Source: Thermoflexus sp.
GTDB lineage: Bacteria > Chloroflexota > Anaerolineae > B4-G1 > DUEL01
Direction: 5' to 3'
Assembly: GCA_028276215.1 (NCBI GenBank)
Contig: JAPYWT010000095.1
Span: forward strand, 1 to 8,078
Length of the DNA stretch: 8,078 bases
Shown here in pieces: positions 5,895 through 8,078 of this stretch. Each line of letters opens with the position of its first letter. The first letter of the stretch is position 1. The position numbers and the translations under genes are program-made. Under the pieces are notes generated by a model that did no database searches, was not told the DNA's origin, and saw only the letters and a list, made by a program, of their open reading frames with translations.

Positions 5895-6770
5895 TTATTC
5901 GGATTCCAGGGTAACGCTGCCCACACCCGCCGTGAGGGTGACCTGGAGGGTCGCCCCGGCCCCTCCGTAGGCCCCGTTGAGGTAAGCGCCCTCGGAGAGA
6001 TGCCAGTCGCCGCGGGTCTGAATGTTGCTCAGCCCGCCCTCCACCGCGACCCGCACCCCCACATTTTGAGGGAAACGCAGAGTGATTGCCCCCACCCCCG
6101 CGGTCACCCTGACCCGGGCGGAATCCGCCCAGGGGCCGGTGAAATCCAGGATCAGGTTGCCGACCCCGCCCTCCACCTGAACGTCCCGGGGACGGGCGTA
6201 TCCGATGCCCCGTACCTCCACGTTGGCGGCCCCGGCCCGGAGCAGGAGACGGTCCATCGGGACAGCGTTGGGCGTCTCCCAGCGCACGACCATATCCGAT
6301 GCGCCGGTCTCCAGAGAGAAATCGGTCAGCGCCAGGCCATCCAGGTCCAGGTGCCCCTTTGCGGCACCGACCTGCAGTTTCAGGCTCATCGGGACCCGGG
6401 GAGCCAGATAGAGGTCCCACTCGTTCTCCGCTCCGGGGCCGGGCATCCCGCGGGTGTCGGGCTGGGCGACCCTCAGGACCCCGTCCTTCCAGGTCACTTC
6501 CGGCTTCCAGGCGGGGACGTTGGTCCGGAACAGGCCGGAGAAGAGGAGTTCCGGCTCTCCGGCGGCCAGCGTCAGTTCGCCCGTGCCCAGAGTGACCTCC
6601 ACCTGAGCCGTCGTCGTGCCCTCCAGGGGGATTTCTTCCCGGTACTCCTGCATCGGCCCGACCTCCAGCGTGGGAATAGCGGGCACGGGGACACCGGGAA
6701 TCGTGATCGTACACGCCAGACTGCTCAGCACCACCAGCAAAATGGGCCATACCAATACCGTTTTCCGCAT
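5895..6770 (-). CDS. Predicted lipoprotein with toast-rack-like repeated beta-strand domain
   Basis: A 291-residue exported protein. The N-terminus (MRKTVLVWPILLVVLSSLAC) has a charged start, a hydrophobic core and a lipobox-like SLA-C with the lipidated cysteine at C20; the -3 Ser is allowed but not ideal. After a Pro-rich spacer, the rest is nearly all beta-strand: VEVTLGTGELTLAAGEPELLFSG, LKLQVGAAKGHLDLDGL, LLLRAGAANVEVRGIG, VQVEGGVGNLILDFTG, VRVTAGVGAITLRFP, VAVEGGLSNIQTRGD and LTAGVGSVTLESE. The recurring VxxGxGxxxL strands resemble DUF2154/DUF4097 'toast-rack' proteins related to LiaF, often found beside regulators of envelope stress. AAGGAGG (6775-6781) lies four bases before ATG. It follows the anti-sigma gene by 33 bp, so co-transcription is likely. 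A sensor, effector or structural role are all open. Confidence 0.8.
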   Translation of the reverse strand: MRKTVLVWPILLVVLSSLACTITIPGVPVPAIPTLEVGPMQEYREEIPLEGTTTAQVEVTLGTGELTLAAGEPELLFSGLFRTNVPAWKPEVTWKDGVLRVAQPDTRGMPGPGAENEWDLYLAPRVPMSLKLQVGAAKGHLDLDGLALTDFSLETGASDMVVRWETPNAVPMDRLLLRAGAANVEVRGIGYARPRDVQVEGGVGNLILDFTGPWADSARVRVTAGVGAITLRFPQNVGVRVAVEGGLSNIQTRGDWHLSEGAYLNGAYGGAGATLQVTLTAGVGSVTLESE

Positions 6771-6782
6771 TGCTCCTCCTTA

Positions 6783-6807
6783 TCACGTTTCACTTTTCAC
6801 TTTTCAC
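6783..6807 (-). repeat. Heptad array (GTGAAAA)n between anti-sigma and lipoprotein genes
   Basis: On the minus strand GTGA recurs four times at exact 7-bp spacing (GTGAAAA, GTGAAAA, GTGAAAC, GTGA). The first unit contains the anti-sigma TGA stop (6804-6806); the last runs into TAAGGAGG, the lipoprotein's ribosome-binding site. The array therefore fills almost the whole junction. Confidence 0.8.
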
Positions 6808-7340
6808 GAAGGGACTGCCTGCCATCGGCGCAGCAGCCCCCACCACAGCCCGGCCAGGAGCATCGCCGTCATCAGACTGCAGAGGGCCAGCGGGAGTGTC
6901 TGGACCAGCAGCGCGCCGGCCAGCAGGCCCAGCGAGTTCAGGAGCAGGCGGGCCGCGCCGACCAGGTGGTCCAGCAGGAGGCCGCCGCTATGGGAGACGA
7001 CCACTGCCAGGCCTGCCAACCCGGGCAACGTCCAGAGAATCGGCAGGACGCCGATGAGGATAAGCAGGGCGGTTCCCGCCGCCAGGACCAGACCGCCGAA
7101 GAAGGCGCGCTGCCGGGCCCGTCGCCGGTCCACCTGAGCCATTACCCGCCCGACGAACCCTGGCGGCGGGGAGAGAAGGGGCGCCTGTTGCAGGACCTCC
7201 TCGGCGGCCAGGAGTCCCTCCCACCGGGCCCGACAGCGGTCGCAGACCTCCAGGTGGGCCTCCAGAACGCGCCATTCCCCATCCGGCAGTTCGCCATCCA
7301 ACGCCCGCATCATCCGTTCCAGAGATTCCTCGCATTCCAT
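6804..7340 (-). CDS. Zinc-type anti-sigma factor with several membrane helices
   Basis: A 178-residue partner of the ECF sigma factor next to it. The N-terminal cytoplasmic domain has the zinc anti-sigma motif HxxxCxxC (H29, C33, C36, in EAHLEVCDRC), preceded by the usual helix with an LDGELP segment. In the family this domain clamps the sigma factor until a signal frees it. After a basic linker (RRRARQR, 72-78) the rest is hydrophobic, with about three to four membrane segments (about 81-100, 101-116, 131-149, 151-170), more than the single helix of the best-known members. No large extracytoplasmic domain remains, so sensing may occur in the membrane or through the lipoprotein downstream. 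It starts 19 bp after the sigma stop. GGAG (7349-7352), inside the heptad array, is the likely ribosome-binding site, eight bases before ATG. Confidence 0.85.
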   Translation of the reverse strand: MECEESLERMMRALDGELPDGEWRVLEAHLEVCDRCRARWEGLLAAEEVLQQAPLLSPPPGFVGRVMAQVDRRRARQRAFFGGLVLAAGTALLILIGVLPILWTLPGLAGLAVVVSHSGGLLLDHLVGAARLLLNSLGLLAGALLVQTLPLALCSLMTAMLLAGLWWGLLRRWQAVPS

Positions 7341-7343
7341 ATC

Positions 7344-7383
7344 CCCTACTCCGTACTTCCTACTCCCTACTTCCTACTTCCTT
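7344..7383 (-). repeat. Heptad array (GGAAGTA)n at the sigma/anti-sigma junction
   Basis: On the minus strand five units GGAAGTA, GGAAGTA, GGGAGTA, GGAAGTA, CGGAGTA follow each other at 7-bp spacing. They encode the last residues of the sigma factor (EVGSRE), supply its TAG stop (7360-7362), fill the 19-bp gap and provide the GGAG used by the next gene. Confidence 0.85.
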
Positions 7384-7902
7384 CAACATTTGGGCCAATG
7401 CCAGCCGGGCACGGTGGAGCCGCGATTTCACCGCGCTGACCGTTGTTCCCAGAATCTGGGCCATCTCTTCGTAGGAGCAATCGTACCAGTACCGCAGGGT
7501 CACCACCGCCCGGTCCTCGGCAGGAAGACACAGCAGCAGTTGCTGGATGCGCTCCCGCGCCTCCCACGCGGCGAAGGCGTCGCCGGGGTCCATGCTCACC
7601 CCTTCGGGGGTCAACTCGTCGTCCAGCGCCAGAACGGGCCGTCGGCGGCGGATGCAGTCCACACAGTAGTGGGCCGCGATGGAGAGCAGCCAGGTCCGGA
7701 AGGGTCGGGTGTGGTCATACCGGCCCAGATTACGGAACGCCCGCAGAAACGTTTCCTGAGCGGCGTCCTCCGCCTCCATCCGTTCCCCCAGCATCCGGTA
7801 GGCCAGATTGTAGACCGGCGCCTGATAGAGCGAGACCAGCCGGGCGAAGGCGTCCATATCCCCGTGTTGAGCCTGCTGAATCCAGGTCGCTTCGTCCATC
7901 AT
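7360..7902 (-). CDS. ECF-family RNA polymerase sigma factor
   Basis: A 180-residue sigma-70 group 4 factor that would direct RNA polymerase to a small regulon. Region 2 is clear (about 15-85): FARLVSLYQAPVYNLAYRMLG, then DAAQETFLRAFRNLGRYD and FRTWLLSIAAHYCVDCIRRRR. A variable linker (about 86-112) leads to region 4 (about 113-175), LLLCLPAEDRAVVTLRYWYDCSYEEMAQILGTTVSAVKSRLHRAR, containing the helix-turn-helix for the -35 element. Sigma 1 and 3 are absent, as expected. It leads the minus-strand operon and is followed by its anti-sigma factor. Two adjacent ATG codons (7902 and 7899) are possible. No Shine-Dalgarno is visible, and a TATAAT box ends only seven bases upstream, pointing to a leaderless message. 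The last seven residues come from a repeat array, so the tail is probably not functionally important. Confidence 0.93.
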   Translation of the reverse strand: MMDEATWIQQAQHGDMDAFARLVSLYQAPVYNLAYRMLGERMEAEDAAQETFLRAFRNLGRYDHTRPFRTWLLSIAAHYCVDCIRRRRPVLALDDELTPEGVSMDPGDAFAAWEARERIQQLLLCLPAEDRAVVTLRYWYDCSYEEMAQILGTTVSAVKSRLHRARLALAQMLKEVGSRE

Positions 7903-7909
7903 CCACTAC

Positions 7910-7938
7910 ATTATACGTCAGATCGGCCCAAAAGTCGC
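7910..7938 (-). promoter_or_regulatory. Promoter of the sigma-factor operon, probably leaderless
   Basis: On the minus strand a perfect TATAAT (7915-7910) ends seven bases before the ATG at 7902, so transcription should begin at about 7904-7902. A poor -35 (GCGACT, 7938-7933, sharing only GAC with consensus) lies 17 bp upstream. The -10 is strong evidence of a housekeeping-type promoter; the -35 is weak. Confidence 0.6.
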
Positions 7939-7965
7939 GGGCAATCGCGGGTTCACACACCCAAC

Positions 7966-7993
7966 TTGACAAGACGCGGTTCTTGAGTACACT
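7966..7993 (+). promoter_or_regulatory. Divergent plus-strand promoter leading out of the window
   Basis: A consensus TTGACA (7966-7971) is followed after 16 bp by TACACT (7988-7993, four of six matches). Transcription would start near 8000, inside the heptad array, and serve a gene to the right of the window. Together with the sigma promoter this makes a divergent control region of about 60 bp. Confidence 0.5.
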
Positions 7994-7995
7994 TT

Positions 7996-8078
7996 GACCA
8001 CTGACCACAGACCATAGACCACGGACCACCGACCACCGACCACCGTCGTCTGTGGTCTGTCGTCTGTGGTCTGTCGTC
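7996..8078. repeat. Inverted heptad array, (GACCACN)7 then (GTSGTCT)n
   Basis: Seven direct heptads (GACCACT, GACCACA, GACCATA, GACCACG, GACCACC x3; 7996-8044) are followed in the same 7-bp register by five reverse-oriented heptads GTCGTCT/GTGGTCT alternating (8045-8078), cut by the window edge. The halves can fold on each other, e.g. GACCAC with GTGGTC. No open gene is seen. Confidence 0.85.

Noticed and set aside
5844..7439. 531-codon plus-strand open frame across the sigma operon
   Set aside because: It runs antisense over three well-supported minus-strand genes and through repeats; composition (Gln, Pro, His, Arg rich) is typical of a shadow frame.

Overview
The window looks like a GC-rich bacterial chromosome segment. 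Gene content, protein style and the many short intergenic repeats fit Chloroflexota (Anaerolineae-like) best. This is an inference from sequence character; there is no rRNA or other taxonomic marker here.

Layout. Bases 1-32 carry the rho-independent terminator of an upstream gene, followed by a repeat-rich leader. A plus-strand set of four genes follows: an MBL-fold metallohydrolase (167-1066), a VapB-like ribbon-helix-helix antitoxin (1143-1400), a short VapC-like PIN protein (1397-1735) that overlaps it by 4 nt, and leucyl-tRNA synthetase leuS (1746-4544) starting 10 nt later. The PIN protein seems to have lost an internal segment including one catalytic acid, so the toxin is probably crippled. 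LeuS carries a roughly 100-residue extra block in its editing domain and a palindromic element read through in frame.

A 127-bp tract made almost entirely of palindromes (4543-4667) separates leuS from a minus-strand operon read right to left: ECF sigma factor (7902-7360), zinc-type anti-sigma factor with several membrane helices (7340-6804), a predicted lipoprotein with a repeated beta-strand 'toast-rack'-like domain (6770-5895), and a secreted/membrane protein with a bactofilin-like beta-helix followed by membrane helices (5631-4672). Together they read as an envelope-stress or surface-remodelling module: membrane-tethered anti-sigma, cytoplasmic sigma, and two envelope proteins as candidate sensors or outputs. 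A consensus TATAAT box lies so close to the sigma start that its mRNA is probably leaderless.

The most unusual property of the window is its repeat load. There are two GTAG-headed hairpins (one inside leuS, one forming its stop codon), three 7-bp-period arrays of different sequence, a 93-bp tandem duplication with nested dyad symmetry, and a cluster of related words upstream of the first gene. Three stop codons (leuS, sigma, anti-sigma) lie inside repeats. No tRNA, rRNA, CRISPR array or transposase gene was seen.
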